A stretch of 55,722 nucleotides of DNA from JANRKG01 sp033763635 (GCA_033763635.1 JANRKG010000083.1:1-55722); one strand, 5' to 3'; positions 17,722-27,024 are shown, counted from the stretch's first letter. Notes: generated by a model from the sequence alone, not told the origin. A program made the numbers and translations.

Positions 17722-19578
17722 CTACCCATTACTCAAAAACTCATAAACAACGATCGCTTCAGCCGGAATTGTGATTTCTTGCCCTTGGGAAACTTCCTTG
17801 GGAAGGGAAGATCCTGGCCCTTTCCAGGATTCATCGGCTGAATTTAATAGTTGATGGCCTGTTCCGATGATCGTTGGGAAGTTGGTTGTGATGACCTCTC
17901 GATTGAAATTCAGGAGACAGATCAATTGGCTGTTTCCACCCGATCGCTGAAGAATAATTAATTTCTTTTCCTCATCTCCGCTGGCTTGAATACTATCCCG
18001 TTCCCAGTTCAGTAAGGCAGGATGGCTTTGGCGTAACTGGATCAAGTGGCGATGGAAGTTGAGTAACACTTGATAGGAACCTTGTTGGCGCTTTTCCCAA
18101 TGCAACTTGCAGATCAAGTAAGTCTCGATCGCCTGGGGATCTTGCGGATCACACTCGTAATGAAAGGCTTCCCCTTCCTTTTTCCGGCCTTCCTGCACCA
18201 TACGAATGAGATCAGGTTGGGAATGGCTGATGAAATAGGTAAAGGGTACATCTTCCCCATATTCTTCTCCCATAAATAACATGGGAAGAGAGGGAGATAG
18301 AAAAATCGCTCCGGCAGCAAGTTTCAAGGCTTCAAACGAAAGGCGTTGGGAAAGCCTTCGGCCTAACATTTGGTTTCCCACCTGATCATGATTTTGGGTG
18401 AAAACCACAAATTGGGAAGGAGGACGATCGCGCCCAGAGATGCCATGAAATCGATACCGATGGGGGGCGTATTTCCAATCGTACACAAAGCTGTCTTCGT
18501 AAGCCTTTGCAAGATGGGCACACTTCCCAAAGTCCTGATAGTACGCCTGGTTATCTCCCGTCAGTAAAGCATGAAGGGAATGATGGAAATCATCACACCA
18601 TTGGGCATCTAAGCCATAGCCTCCCCGGTCGGGCGATCGAATCATTTTGGGATCGTTCAGATCACTCTCGGCAATCAGATATCGCTGCCAGCCCTCTTCT
18701 TGAGAAAGAACGGCGGTGACTTCTGCCAATTCTTGCAGGAAATGTTTCGCGCCTAAATCATAAATCGCCTGGGTTGCATCCAGCCTTAATCCATCAAAGT
18801 GGAAGTCCCGGAGCCAATAGAGGGCATTTTGCAGAAAGTAATTTCGCACGCCTGGACTATGGGCATCGTCAAAGTTCATCGCAGCCCCCCAGGGGGTGCG
18901 GTAAATTTCTGTAAAGTAAGGTCCGAAGTGGCTCATGTAATTACCTTCGGGACCGAAGTGGTTATACACCACATCCAAAACCACTGCGATTCCTTCTCGA
19001 TGACAGGCATCAATCAGTTTTTTTAACCCCTGTGGTCCTCCATAGGAATTCTGGACTGCGAAGGGAAAAACTCCATCGTATCCCCAGTTGCGATAGGCCA
19101 GTTCTGCCTCTGAAGTGTTGTCTCCCGGAAACTGACCGATCGGCATGAGTTCGATCGCATTTACACCCGTTTCCCGCAAATCCTTGAGACGGGAAATGAT
19201 GGCTTCAAAAGTTCCTTCTGGAGTAAATGTCCCGACATGAAGTTCATAGAGAATCATTGACTCTAGCGGAATTCCTTTCCAGGTGCCATCTGTCCATTTA
19301 AAGGCAGGATCGATGACTTGCGAAGGCCCGTGAACGCCTTCCGGTTGATAAAAGGAAGCAGGGTCCGGATGGGCTTCATTTCCATCCAGTTCATAACGAT
19401 ATAGGGTTCCGGGCTGGATATCCGGGAGGGTCTTCTGCCAGTAGCCATCCGTCTGCTGTTCCAGGGGAATAGTCCGCGCTTCTGGGGTGAGCAACTGCAC
19501 CGCTACCTGTTTCTTCATCGGTGCCCAAACCCTAAACTCACAGTTTCCATCGCCCAGGTAATGTGCCCCGATTTTCAC
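17722..19578 (-). CDS. treZ: Malto-oligosyltrehalose trehalohydrolase TreZ
   Basis: The protein has 618 residues with a GTG start; GAGG lies 7 bases upstream. The N-terminal CBM48-like domain (FRVWAPMKKQVAV) is followed by the GH13 barrel: VLDVVYNHFGPEGN (region I), the nucleophile in GLRLDATQAI, the acid/base in IAESDLND and FTQNHDQVGN. The length and the NHFGPEGNY signature fit TreZ, which releases trehalose from maltooligosyl-trehalose. The usual partner TreY is not in the window. Trehalose is a common osmoprotectant in cyanobacteria of dry or fresh-water habitats. Confidence 0.9.
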   Translation of the reverse strand: MKIGAHYLGDGNCEFRVWAPMKKQVAVQLLTPEARTIPLEQQTDGYWQKTLPDIQPGTLYRYELDGNEAHPDPASFYQPEGVHGPSQVIDPAFKWTDGTWKGIPLESMILYELHVGTFTPEGTFEAIISRLKDLRETGVNAIELMPIGQFPGDNTSEAELAYRNWGYDGVFPFAVQNSYGGPQGLKKLIDACHREGIAVVLDVVYNHFGPEGNYMSHFGPYFTEIYRTPWGAAMNFDDAHSPGVRNYFLQNALYWLRDFHFDGLRLDATQAIYDLGAKHFLQELAEVTAVLSQEEGWQRYLIAESDLNDPKMIRSPDRGGYGLDAQWCDDFHHSLHALLTGDNQAYYQDFGKCAHLAKAYEDSFVYDWKYAPHRYRFHGISGRDRPPSQFVVFTQNHDQVGNQMLGRRLSQRLSFEALKLAAGAIFLSPSLPMLFMGEEYGEDVPFTYFISHSQPDLIRMVQEGRKKEGEAFHYECDPQDPQAIETYLICKLHWEKRQQGSYQVLLNFHRHLIQLRQSHPALLNWERDSIQASGDEEKKLIILQRSGGNSQLICLLNFNREVITTNFPTIIGTGHQLLNSADESWKGPGSSLPKEVSQGQEITIPAEAIVVYEFLSNG

Positions 19579-19708
19579 GCTCGGTCCTCTCTTATATGAA
19601 TACTCAATGTTCTGTAGGTATCATTTCAGTCAGGAAAGGATAACCGTTAGTATCTGTAGAGAGATTTTGCAGGGAAAGGGCCTTGCTACTTGATAAAACC
19701 CCCATACA

Positions 19709-20668
19709 ATGTTGAATCAAGGATGGATTTACCGGGACCAGATCGATCGCACTAGTGCCGGAAAAACAGTTCTGGAATACTACTGCGATCGATATACCCA
19801 CTCAACGCCAGAAGAATGGGGCGATCGCATTGCGACAGGTCAGGTGTTGCTAGAGGGAAACCCTGTACTACCCGAAACCCTCCTGCAAATGGGCCAACAT
19901 CTCACCTACCATCGTCCTCCTTGGGAAGAACCGGACGTACCCCTCAATTTCTCAGTGCTGCATGAAGATCCGGATCTGATGGTTGTGGCAAAGCCTGCTG
20001 GCTTACCTGTCCTGCCAGGGGGTGGGTTTCTGGAACATACCCTGCTCTGGCAACTACAACAGCGCTATCCCCAGGAAACACCCTTACCCATCCATCGGTT
20101 GGGCCGGGGCACTTCTGGCTTGATGCTGCTGGCCCGATCGCCTCTGGCCCGCGCTCACCTGAGCCAGCAGATGCGCGATCGACACATTCGTAAAACTTAT
20201 CGTGTCCTCGTGGGTCCAGGGGATATTCCTGAGACGTTTACCATCACGCAACCCATTGGAAAACTGGTCCATTCTGTATTGGGATATGTGTATGGTGCAA
20301 ATCCTGAAGGCAGTGCGGCTTACAGTGAGGGGCAGGTGCTGCAACGGTGGTGCGATCGAACTCTGCTAGAAGTGACCATTCTCACAGGTCGCCCCCATCA
20401 GATTCGGATTCACCTCGCTAGTCTGGGCTATCCCCTCCTGGGTGATCCGCTCTATGATCCCGGAGGCATTCCCAAACCCCTTTTGAAAGACGGAAAAAAA
20501 CTTCCTGTTCCTGGAGATTGTGGCTACCATCTCCATGCTTACCATCTGACCCTGATTCATCCTGTCACCCATTCCCCCATCGCCTTTTCCTGTTTACCTC
20601 CTGAGGTGTTAAGGATTGAGGAAACTGACGATAGGGATAAAAGTTTACGGTATGGAAATAAACTTTAA
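19709..20668 (+). CDS. RluA-family pseudouridine synthase-like protein lacking the usual catalytic Asp
   Basis: The protein has 319 residues. An S4-like N-terminal region (about 15-70) precedes the RluA-type domain: VVAKPAGLPVLP at 92-103, the active-site block HRLGRGTSG at 129-137, then RKTYRVLV and the late GRPHQIRIHL and GDPLYDPGG. In RluA enzymes the block reads HRLDxxTSG and the Asp attacks the uridine. Here codon 132 (20102-20104) is GGC, Gly. Everything else in the fold is kept, so the protein is not a decaying gene. It may be a non-catalytic RNA-binding paralogue or a subfamily using another residue. Confidence 0.82.
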   Translation: MLNQGWIYRDQIDRTSAGKTVLEYYCDRYTHSTPEEWGDRIATGQVLLEGNPVLPETLLQMGQHLTYHRPPWEEPDVPLNFSVLHEDPDLMVVAKPAGLPVLPGGGFLEHTLLWQLQQRYPQETPLPIHRLGRGTSGLMLLARSPLARAHLSQQMRDRHIRKTYRVLVGPGDIPETFTITQPIGKLVHSVLGYVYGANPEGSAAYSEGQVLQRWCDRTLLEVTILTGRPHQIRIHLASLGYPLLGDPLYDPGGIPKPLLKDGKKLPVPGDCGYHLHAYHLTLIHPVTHSPIAFSCLPPEVLRIEETDDRDKSLRYGNKL

Positions 20669-20809
20669 TTCTTTTTAAGAATGGTTGCACCATCGGATCT
20701 TGTATTAAAATGAAATCGACTGAGTTTAGCGGTAGAGTTTGTTTCTGAGTATTTCTTCAAGCACCTCTCCGAATCTGACTCTTCAATTTCTCGATTCCTG
20801 AGGTGTTTT

Positions 20810-21142
20810 ATGGCGATTTATGTTGGTAATCTGTCTTATCAGGTTACACAAGAAGACTTGAGCGAAGTTTTCGCAGAATATGGGACTGTGAAGCGGGTTC
20901 AGTTACCTACTGACCGTGAAACAGGCCGGATGCGGGGCTTCGGTTTTGTCGAAATGGCAACGGATGCAGAAGAGGCCGCTGCTATTGAAGCATTAGACGG
21001 TGCAGAATGGATGGGCCGTGACCTGAAGGTTAATAAGGCCAAACCTCGGGAAGAAAAACCCAGATCCAACGGAGGCGGTTGGAATCAAGGAGGGGGAGGC
21101 CGTCGTGAGGGCCGAGGTGGAGGTGGCTACCGCCGCTTCTAA
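20810..21142 (+). CDS. RNA-binding protein with one RRM and a glycine-rich tail (Rbp family)
   Basis: The protein has 110 residues. RNP2 is IYVGNL at 3-8 and RNP1 is RGFGFVEM at 42-49, both with the aromatic residues that stack on RNA. A Gly/Arg-rich tail fills about 85-110. This is the cyanobacterial RbpA type, often induced by cold and used in mRNA handling or localisation. GAGG sits about 6 bases before the ATG. The gene has an AT-rich leader of at least 100 bases upstream and a 3' region of about 225 bases before its terminator, features that could carry post-transcriptional control. Confidence 0.9.
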   Translation: MAIYVGNLSYQVTQEDLSEVFAEYGTVKRVQLPTDRETGRMRGFGFVEMATDAEEAAAIEALDGAEWMGRDLKVNKAKPREEKPRSNGGGWNQGGGGRREGRGGGGYRRF

Positions 21143-21179
21143 GCTGTTAGAAACAATCATTTAGAAAAACTGGCAAAAT

Positions 21180-21201
21180 TCTGAGGCTTTTCTGAGGCTT
21201 T
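21180..21201. repeat. Tandem 11-bp repeat in the rbp 3' region
   Basis: TCTGAGGCTTT occurs twice in direct succession, 38 bases after the RRM gene. The rest of the 316-base gap to kaiB is AT-rich and, apart from the terminator at its end, shows no gene I can support. Confidence 0.5.
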
Positions 21202-21366
21202 GTTCTCCGGATATGTTTCTTAGAAATCTGGTTTTAGGAATGATTTTTTCTGAGGCAAGCCCAAACGAGTTTCGGCAAAGTTTTTAACTAGTTGAAATTA
21301 GTTTTTTAAATTAGTTTCTGTTGGTTAAGCTTGTTGATTGGTTTGTTAATTGATTTGTTGAAGAGG

Positions 21367-21398
21367 CTGATAGGTGTATCAACACCTATCAGTTTTTT
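21367..21398 (+). terminator. Rho-independent terminator of the RRM gene
   Basis: CTGATAGGTGT and ACACCTATCAG form a perfect 11-bp stem with the 4-base loop ATCA, followed by six T. The T-run is on the plus strand, so it ends the RRM transcript, 225 bases after the stop codon. Confidence 0.9.
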
Positions 21399-21458
21399 GG
21401 TTTTTGTGGGTAATCGGTAGAGGACAGAAGGCAAAGGGAATGTACGATTGATCAGAAT

Positions 21459-21800
21459 TCAACCGTGTTTAAGCAGATCTAACCCCAACAAAACTCGTTC
21501 TGTATTGGACATATCTCCAATAATCCGCTGTAACGGCAGAGGTAGTTTCTTGATGAGCGTCGGGATGGCAACGATGTTTTCCGATAGGACCAGGTGGGGG
21601 CTTTCGTGAACATCAATCACTTCTAGCTGGTAGCGATCCTTCAGATGTTCCTCGCAAATCTTGTGAATATTTCGCAACGCCCTAACGGAATTCGGAGTTT
21701 TCCCTGCAATGTATAACCGCAGGTAATAGATGGGTTCTTCATCCAGGAGCCTATCTTGGCCGATGGGAGGCTGGAACGCTTCATTTCGCTCATGATTCAT
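21459..21800 (-). CDS. kaiB: KaiB-like clock protein (KaiB2 type)
   Basis: The protein has 113 residues. The thioredoxin-like KaiB fold is recognised from LRLYIAGKTPNSVRAL (about 27-42), VIDVHESPHL, the IPTLIKKLPLPLQRIIGD block with its cis-prolines, and the end RVLLGLDLL. KaiB binds the CI ring of KaiC after changing fold. It follows the kaiC-like gene by 17 bases, the reverse of the canonical kaiB-kaiC order but the same as the Synechocystis kaiC2-kaiB2 pair. A 25-residue N-terminal extension is present. kaiA is not in the window. Confidence 0.88.
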   Translation of the reverse strand: MNHERNEAFQPPIGQDRLLDEEPIYYLRLYIAGKTPNSVRALRNIHKICEEHLKDRYQLEVIDVHESPHLVLSENIVAIPTLIKKLPLPLQRIIGDMSNTERVLLGLDLLKHG

Positions 21801-21817
21801 GTCAGTTGCCCCACAGC

Positions 21818-23536
21818 TTAAGATAGGTCTGAATTGAAGGTGATATGCTCAGCCTTCCGGGAATAGGCCATTGCTTCTTGCTCTACTATCAAGTTTTGAT
21901 GGTAAAGTTCCTCCTGTTTTTGCATCAGTCGCAGTTCCTCTTCCTCTGCCTGAAGTTGGGCCTGGAGAGCGGCCATTTGGGCCTGAACGATCGCTTGCTT
22001 CCGTTCAAATTCCCGTTGTTTGCGCTCAAACTCGTGCTGCCGGGCCAGAACTGTCTGCCGTTCCTTCACTTCCTGGGCGAGGCGGGCGCTTCCTGTGAGA
22101 ACCTCTCCCTGACCGATATAGGCTTCTCGTAACTCGATGCCCTGACGGGAGAGGGAAAATTCTCGAACTTGATTCGAGTGTTCCATACCTCTCGATTTGA
22201 GAATATATAAAACTCGGTTACGTTCTCCACTGCGTTCGAGCGTTCGCAATTCTAACCAGGTATCGATCAGAGATGAAACCCCGATCTCCGTCTGTTCCAG
22301 TGGGCTTCCACCTGCCGTCAGGTTGGTCAACAGAACAGTAATATGCTCGGCTTTCAGAAAATCAATCAGGCGAATGAAAAAAGTTCTGGCCTGATTCAGG
22401 GTGCCGCTCAGACTCAGGTTACTCATCGGGTCCATAATGACCGTTGTCACCTGGTAGGTTTGGAGCCAACTGAAGATTTTTACCAGATGCATTTCCAATC
22501 CGTAGGCCGTTGGGCGAACGGCTTTGAAATGAAGTAATCCCCGTTCTACAAAGGGTTCTAAATCCAGATTGACCGATCGCATGTTGCGTAAAATCTGTTG
22601 GGGCGCTTCTTCGAGAGCCAGATACAGGCAACGTTCTCCCCGAAGACAGGCTGCGTAGGCAACGTGAGCCGAGATTGTACTTTTCCCGGTGCCTGCGGTT
22701 CCGGTGATCAGGATGCTACTGCCCCGGTAAAACCCCTGCCCTCCCAACATTGCATCTAACTGGGGAATGCCAGAAGAAATTCGATCGTCCGATACAGAGT
22801 GATCGAGTTTGACAGAAGTGATGGGCAGAACGGAAATTCCATCTTCCTCAATGAGAAATGGATATTCATTGGTGCCGTGGCTAGACCCCCGGTACTTCAA
22901 GATTTGTAACCGTCGCGTCGCCAATTCTTCATTCAGGCGTTGATCGAGTCGAATGACGCAATCGGAGACGTATTCTTCCAGCCCCTGGCGGGTGAGGGTC
23001 TTTTCTCCCCGCTCGCCTGTGATAATTGTGGTAACTCCCTGAGCCTTAAGCCAGCGGAATAACCGTTGGAGTTCTGAGCGGATAATGGCACTGTTTGAGA
23101 GGCTGGTAAAGAGTACCTCGATCGTATCCAGAACGATCCGCTTGGCCCCAACGGATTGAATCGCAGCCCCTAACCGGATGAACAGCCCTTCCAGGTCATA
23201 GTCTCCAGTTTCATGGATTTCCTGGGGATCGATCGCAATGTGATCGATCGCCAACTTCTTCTCTTGGATGAGGTGTTCCAGATCCCACCCCAGAGATGCC
23301 ACATTCTGCGTGAGTTCTTCAGCGGTTTCCTCAAAAGCAACGAAAACGCCTGGTTCGTCGTATAAGGTGGCTCCCCGCACGAGAAATTCCATTCCCAAAA
23401 GGGTTTTGCCGCATCCTGCGGACCCACAGATCAGGGTTGGACGGCCCTTCGGCAATCCCCCGTCTGTTATTTCATCCAGTCCTCGAACTCCGGTCGGGCA
23501 CTTGGGTAGGACATTTTTAGAGGTGGATGTATTCAT
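21818..23536 (-). CDS. kaiC: KaiC-like double RecA ATPase (KaiC2 type) with coiled-coil tail
   Basis: The protein has 572 residues. CI has Walker A GSAGCGKT at 38-45 and the catalytic Glu pair at 69-70; CII has GTAGTGKS at 279-286 and Glu309-Glu310. Where canonical KaiC has the phosphorylated Ser-Thr pair, this protein has Ser421-Ser422 (GVSSLID), the Ser-Ser version reported for KaiC2-type proteins. The end differs from KaiC1: residues about 487-560 are a Gln/Glu/Lys-rich coiled coil instead of the KaiA-binding tail. It heads a two-gene unit with kaiB. A role as a KaiA-independent kinase or signalling ATPase is inferred. Confidence 0.88.
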   Translation of the reverse strand: MNTSTSKNVLPKCPTGVRGLDEITDGGLPKGRPTLICGSAGCGKTLLGMEFLVRGATLYDEPGVFVAFEETAEELTQNVASLGWDLEHLIQEKKLAIDHIAIDPQEIHETGDYDLEGLFIRLGAAIQSVGAKRIVLDTIEVLFTSLSNSAIIRSELQRLFRWLKAQGVTTIITGERGEKTLTRQGLEEYVSDCVIRLDQRLNEELATRRLQILKYRGSSHGTNEYPFLIEEDGISVLPITSVKLDHSVSDDRISSGIPQLDAMLGGQGFYRGSSILITGTAGTGKSTISAHVAYAACLRGERCLYLALEEAPQQILRNMRSVNLDLEPFVERGLLHFKAVRPTAYGLEMHLVKIFSWLQTYQVTTVIMDPMSNLSLSGTLNQARTFFIRLIDFLKAEHITVLLTNLTAGGSPLEQTEIGVSSLIDTWLELRTLERSGERNRVLYILKSRGMEHSNQVREFSLSRQGIELREAYIGQGEVLTGSARLAQEVKERQTVLARQHEFERKQREFERKQAIVQAQMAALQAQLQAEEEELRLMQKQEELYHQNLIVEQEAMAYSRKAEHITFNSDLS

Positions 23537-23727
23537 GGACCAACAACCATCAGCGGTAAAGATAAGATCGAACGAGATGAATCAATGTAACGGGGGGAGG
23601 GGGATCGGTCCATTCCAATGCAACGCTTGAACGTCTTTGAAGTGTTCAAACATTTTAAGCATCAGGGTGTCCTAAACCCTCTTTATTTCATCCTAAGTCT
23701 CAAAGATGAAGAACTTCTGGAGATGGG

Positions 23728-24153
23728 TTAGTTGCGATAAAACTTGATGCTGTAACGATGATGCAGCGATTGTCCCCAAAACCAGCCAGCGATACTCCCT
23801 AAGAAGTAGGAGAGGAAGTCTTTCCAGGAAAAAACATTTCCTAAGATTAGTCTTCCCAGGAAAGTGGAGCGGAGTGCTTGCAGAATGGGAAGTTGCCAAA
23901 GTTGGAGAAATTCAATCAAACAAGTCGCTAAAAAGACCCCGATTGCAACCCCGGATACTGACGCTTGGGGCCAGATCAGTAGCACCAGTAAAATCCAAAA
24001 GATTTCGTAGGCCACACTGCCCAAAAAATCACTGAGCCAATGGGTGCCTCCTCCGTAGAAGCGCACAAAGTACCCCAGAGGAATGAGGATGAGCAAGCTC
24101 AGGAGTAACGTGAGGCGATATTTCCAAACCTGGGGAGATGGGGAGGATGACAC
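23728..24153 (-). CDS. DUF2809-type small membrane protein
   Basis: The protein has 141 residues with a GTG start. It has four membrane segments (about 12-30, 40-62, 66-85 and 110-130) and the motif FLGRLILGNVFSWKDFLSY, as in the DUF2809 family (related in design to VanZ-like proteins). The function of the family is unknown. The gene begins 2 bases after the stop of the 88-residue protein, so they are co-transcribed. A 191-base gap with no visible gene separates it from kaiC. Confidence 0.75.
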   Translation of the reverse strand: MSSSPSPQVWKYRLTLLLSLLILIPLGYFVRFYGGGTHWLSDFLGSVAYEIFWILLVLLIWPQASVSGVAIGVFLATCLIEFLQLWQLPILQALRSTFLGRLILGNVFSWKDFLSYFLGSIAGWFWGQSLHHRYSIKFYRN

Positions 24154-24155
24154 AA

Positions 24156-24422
24156 TTACGATCGCTGCACTCGATTCTCAAACTCCTCGCGGGTGGACTC
24201 GACCAGGGCCAGCGCTTGCGGGTAGACCGTCGGCTGTTCTTGTTTCAACCAGGCCAACAACCGAGACATCTGGGCATTTCGCAAATCCAGATCTGCTTGA
24301 AAGATGGTCGTGGTTGCCAGATAGACAGCGTACTGTTCCGGATGGCCCTGAGCAACAAACTGGGCTGTCAAATAGGTCAAAGCTTGTTGCCGCACCGGAT
24401 CGGGAGTCTGATCAGGAATCAT
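24156..24422 (-). CDS. Small soluble protein of 88 residues, unknown
   Basis: It starts MIPDQTPDPV and is mostly amphipathic helix with Gln, Ala and Leu, and has no cysteine or membrane segment. I do not recognise a family. It sits 69 bases behind the CDC48-like ATPase gene and 2 bases before the DUF2809 gene on the same strand, which suggests an operon. The inverted heptamer repeat GGAAGGCAGAGGACAGA lies in the gap upstream (24475-24491). Confidence 0.65.
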   Translation of the reverse strand: MIPDQTPDPVRQQALTYLTAQFVAQGHPEQYAVYLATTTIFQADLDLRNAQMSRLLAWLKQEQPTVYPQALALVESTREEFENRVQRS

Positions 24423-24491
24423 AGATCTTAAGAAGAATGGATGGATTAATATTTCTGTATTGAAGAGGGATTGGCTCTGTCCTCTGCCTTC

Positions 24492-26363
24492 CTAAGCTTG
24501 CCGTTGTTGCATTAATGCCTGATACGCCAACTGGAAGTCTTCAGCGGTAATGCGAATCTGAGTAGGGTCGGTTTGCCCCTGCACTCGATAGCGACGAATG
24601 GCTTCCAAGGCTGCCTGATTGCTCAATAAAGCGAGGTCGGCACCGTTCCACCCGTCCGTTTGGGTGGCCCACTCGGTCAAATCGATCTCTTCCAGCGGAC
24701 GGTCTTGATTGTGAACTTGCAGAATTGCCAGTCGGCTTTCCAGATTGGGCAGATCGACCTTTAGTTGCAGGTCTAAGCGTCCGGCACGGAGAAGGGCGGG
24801 GTCCAGAGCAGAAGGACGATTGGTGGCTCCCACCAGGATCACATTCGGGCATCCCTGCAAGCCATCCAGTTCAGTCAGCAGTTGACCAACGACCCGATCG
24901 CTCACGCCCGAATCCCCCTGATGCTGACCGCGCACGGGAGCCAGGGTATCAATTTCATCAATAAAAACAACACAAGGCGCGGCCTGTCTGGCTTTGGTAA
25001 ACAATTCCCGCACTTCCTGTTCCGCTGCCCCAACCCAACGAGTCATCAGTTCAGGGCCATTCACGGCAATGAAGTTGGCCCGCGCCTGGGAGGCAACGGC
25101 TTTTGCCAATAAGGTTTTCCCCGTTCCGGGTGGACCCCACAACAGAATCCCTCTGGGCGCTTTCGCCCCCGTTTGGCGATAGAGTTCTGGATAGAGCAGA
25201 CCCCCTTCAACCGATTCCTGCAACTTCCGCTTGATCTCCTCCAACCCTCCAATTTCATCCCATTGGACGTTGGGAGCTTCGACTTCCACCGATCGCAGCA
25301 CCGAGGGTTTAATTTCCCGTGCCGCCAGGAGTAGATCCTCCTGGCTAATCGTCATATTGTCGGGCAGGGGGGCTTTCAGAGAGGGCACTTGGCGACGCAG
25401 AGCGGTATAGGCTGCTTTTTGGGTCAGGGCTTTTAAGTCGGCTCCCACTAGTCCCACACTCAAATCCGCGATCACCTCCAAATCAATTGAGCTATCCAGG
25501 GGCATGGAGCGGGTTAGAATTTTGAGAATTTCCAATCGCCCTTCACGATCGGGCACCCGGAACTGCACCTCACGATCGAACCGGCCCGGACGACGCAGGG
25601 CGGGATCAAGGTGATCGGGGCGATTGGTGGCTGCCAGCACAATGACCCCTGAGAGTTTAGCAAACCCATCCATCAAACCCAGAAGTTGGGCAACAAGGCG
25701 CTTCTCGACTTCCCCTTCTACTTTGCTGCGATCGGGCGCTAACGTATCAATTTCATCGATAAAAACGAGACAGGGAGCCGATCGCGAAGCTTTTTCAAAA
25801 ATGCTCCGCAACCGGGCTTCTGCTTCTCCGTAGTGTTTGCCCATCACCTCCGGGCCAACGATTGCAATATAGTTCGCGTCTAATTCTTCCGCCAGGGCAC
25901 GGGCGGTTAGGGTTTTCCCGGTGCCAGGGGGGCCAACCAGCAGAACTCCTCGTGTGGGTTCCAGTCCCATTTTCTTTAGCAGGTCTGGACGCTTGAGGGG
26001 AAGTTCCACCAGTTCCCGCAATTCCTGTAAAATGTCTCCCAGTCCACCGACATCGGTTAGAGAAACGCCTCCGGTACTATCCTCTTCGTCTTCAGAGACA
26101 GGAGGGGTGATGATGACGTTCGGATTGGCTGGATTTGATGAATTAGTTGGAGTTTCGGATGGTGCAGGGCTGGGACCGGGAGTTCGGATGCGGCTAGTAC
26201 CAATGCCTCCAGCACCTCCAGGAATATTTCCCTGGCGAGGAATACTACTCAGCGATCGAGAGTTAATCTGAATATCTGCCTTCAGTTCTCCCTTTTCCGC
26301 TTTTTCCTCTAACGTTTTTGCCAGTTCTAATAACTGCTCAAAGCCCTTAAATAAATTATCCAT
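24492..26363 (-). CDS. CDC48/VAT-like ATPase with two AAA+ modules
   Basis: The protein has 623 residues. D1: Walker A GPPGTGKT at 144-151, Walker B FIDEID at 201-206. D2: Walker A at 410-417, Walker B FIDEID at 467-472. Both have ATNRP sensors and arginine fingers (RRPGRFDRE in D1). It lacks the double-psi barrel N-domain of true CDC48. Instead there is a short helix (FKGFEQLLELAKTLEEKAEK, 5-24), then KADIQI and a Ser/Pro/Asn-rich linker to about 95. The helix and KADIQI segment recall N-termini of small heat-shock-like gas-vesicle proteins, an impression only. It is likely an unfoldase or remodelling motor. Confidence 0.85.
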   Translation of the reverse strand: MDNLFKGFEQLLELAKTLEEKAEKGELKADIQINSRSLSSIPRQGNIPGGAGGIGTSRIRTPGPSPAPSETPTNSSNPANPNVIITPPVSEDEEDSTGGVSLTDVGGLGDILQELRELVELPLKRPDLLKKMGLEPTRGVLLVGPPGTGKTLTARALAEELDANYIAIVGPEVMGKHYGEAEARLRSIFEKASRSAPCLVFIDEIDTLAPDRSKVEGEVEKRLVAQLLGLMDGFAKLSGVIVLAATNRPDHLDPALRRPGRFDREVQFRVPDREGRLEILKILTRSMPLDSSIDLEVIADLSVGLVGADLKALTQKAAYTALRRQVPSLKAPLPDNMTISQEDLLLAAREIKPSVLRSVEVEAPNVQWDEIGGLEEIKRKLQESVEGGLLYPELYRQTGAKAPRGILLWGPPGTGKTLLAKAVASQARANFIAVNGPELMTRWVGAAEQEVRELFTKARQAAPCVVFIDEIDTLAPVRGQHQGDSGVSDRVVGQLLTELDGLQGCPNVILVGATNRPSALDPALLRAGRLDLQLKVDLPNLESRLAILQVHNQDRPLEEIDLTEWATQTDGWNGADLALLSNQAALEAIRRYRVQGQTDPTQIRITAEDFQLAYQALMQQRQA

Positions 26364-26550
26364 TGGCTACCACTCTCCGGCGAACCCCAACAGCCTGCCT
26401 GAAGCCTAAAAGAATGGAACTTAGAGATGACAACGTATTTTGCGACGTTTCTGAAAATTCCAGTTCAAACGGTTTCAATCCAGTATAGCGAGGGAACCCC
26501 GATCCACCCGGACAATAGAGCATTCTTTACTCAAGCGTTCTTGTCAGATC

Positions 26551-27024
26551 CTAAGCGGCAAACAAAATTCGGTGTATTTCTACATCCAGCGTCCCAGGAA
26601 CTTCTTTAGCAATATGAATAATACGTTGGAGAACTCGACGATTCGGGACTTCTCCTTTCAAAATGACGACTCTACCTCGTTGAGAGACATGGAGATTCGC
26701 AACTTCACTTAACTGTAATTTTTGACTCAGAGCCAAAGCCACTCGCTTTGCAAGACCGTGATAGTCATATTCCCCGTTCACTCCGGTGCGCTCTGGAGGA
26801 ATTGTCGTAAACATGCGCTCTAGAACCACTGGTTCAAAACGGGAGCCTACACACTTCGATTGTAAAATCGGGCGCTTTTCCAGTCTTTTTTCTACATGCA
26901 AAGGTTTTTCCCTCACGCTCATAGGACTTAGCGTTCCTTGTGAAACTTTAATCAAACTACATCTATCTTGAGGTTTCTTAAAGAATATATGAACATCCTT
27001 CAAAAGACTATCTGCCTTTAGCAT
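26551..27024 (-). CDS. BON-domain protein
   Basis: The protein has 157 residues. The C-terminal 65 residues (about 88-152) are a BON domain: YHGLAKRVALAL, then NLHVSQRGRVVILKGEV and LQRIIHIAKEVPGTLDVE, the alpha-beta pattern with the central glycine. BON domains bind phospholipids or other membrane-linked targets and occur in osmotically induced and secretin-associated proteins. There is no signal peptide. The N-terminal 85 residues are basic and unrecognised. It lies 187 bases before the CDC48-like gene on the same strand. Confidence 0.75.
   Translation of the reverse strand: MLKADSLLKDVHIFFKKPQDRCSLIKVSQGTLSPMSVREKPLHVEKRLEKRPILQSKCVGSRFEPVVLERMFTTIPPERTGVNGEYDYHGLAKRVALALSQKLQLSEVANLHVSQRGRVVILKGEVPNRRVLQRIIHIAKEVPGTLDVEIHRILFAA

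Noticed and set aside
15746..19578. A complete trehalose operon (treY-treZ)
   Set aside because: The GH13 gene beside treZ has a CBM20 and lies on the opposite strand; it lacks features of TreY, so only treZ is called.
21143..21366. A 24-codon frame in the 3' region of the RRM gene
   Set aside because: No ribosome site and no recognisable protein pattern; the region is better read as a long 3' UTR.
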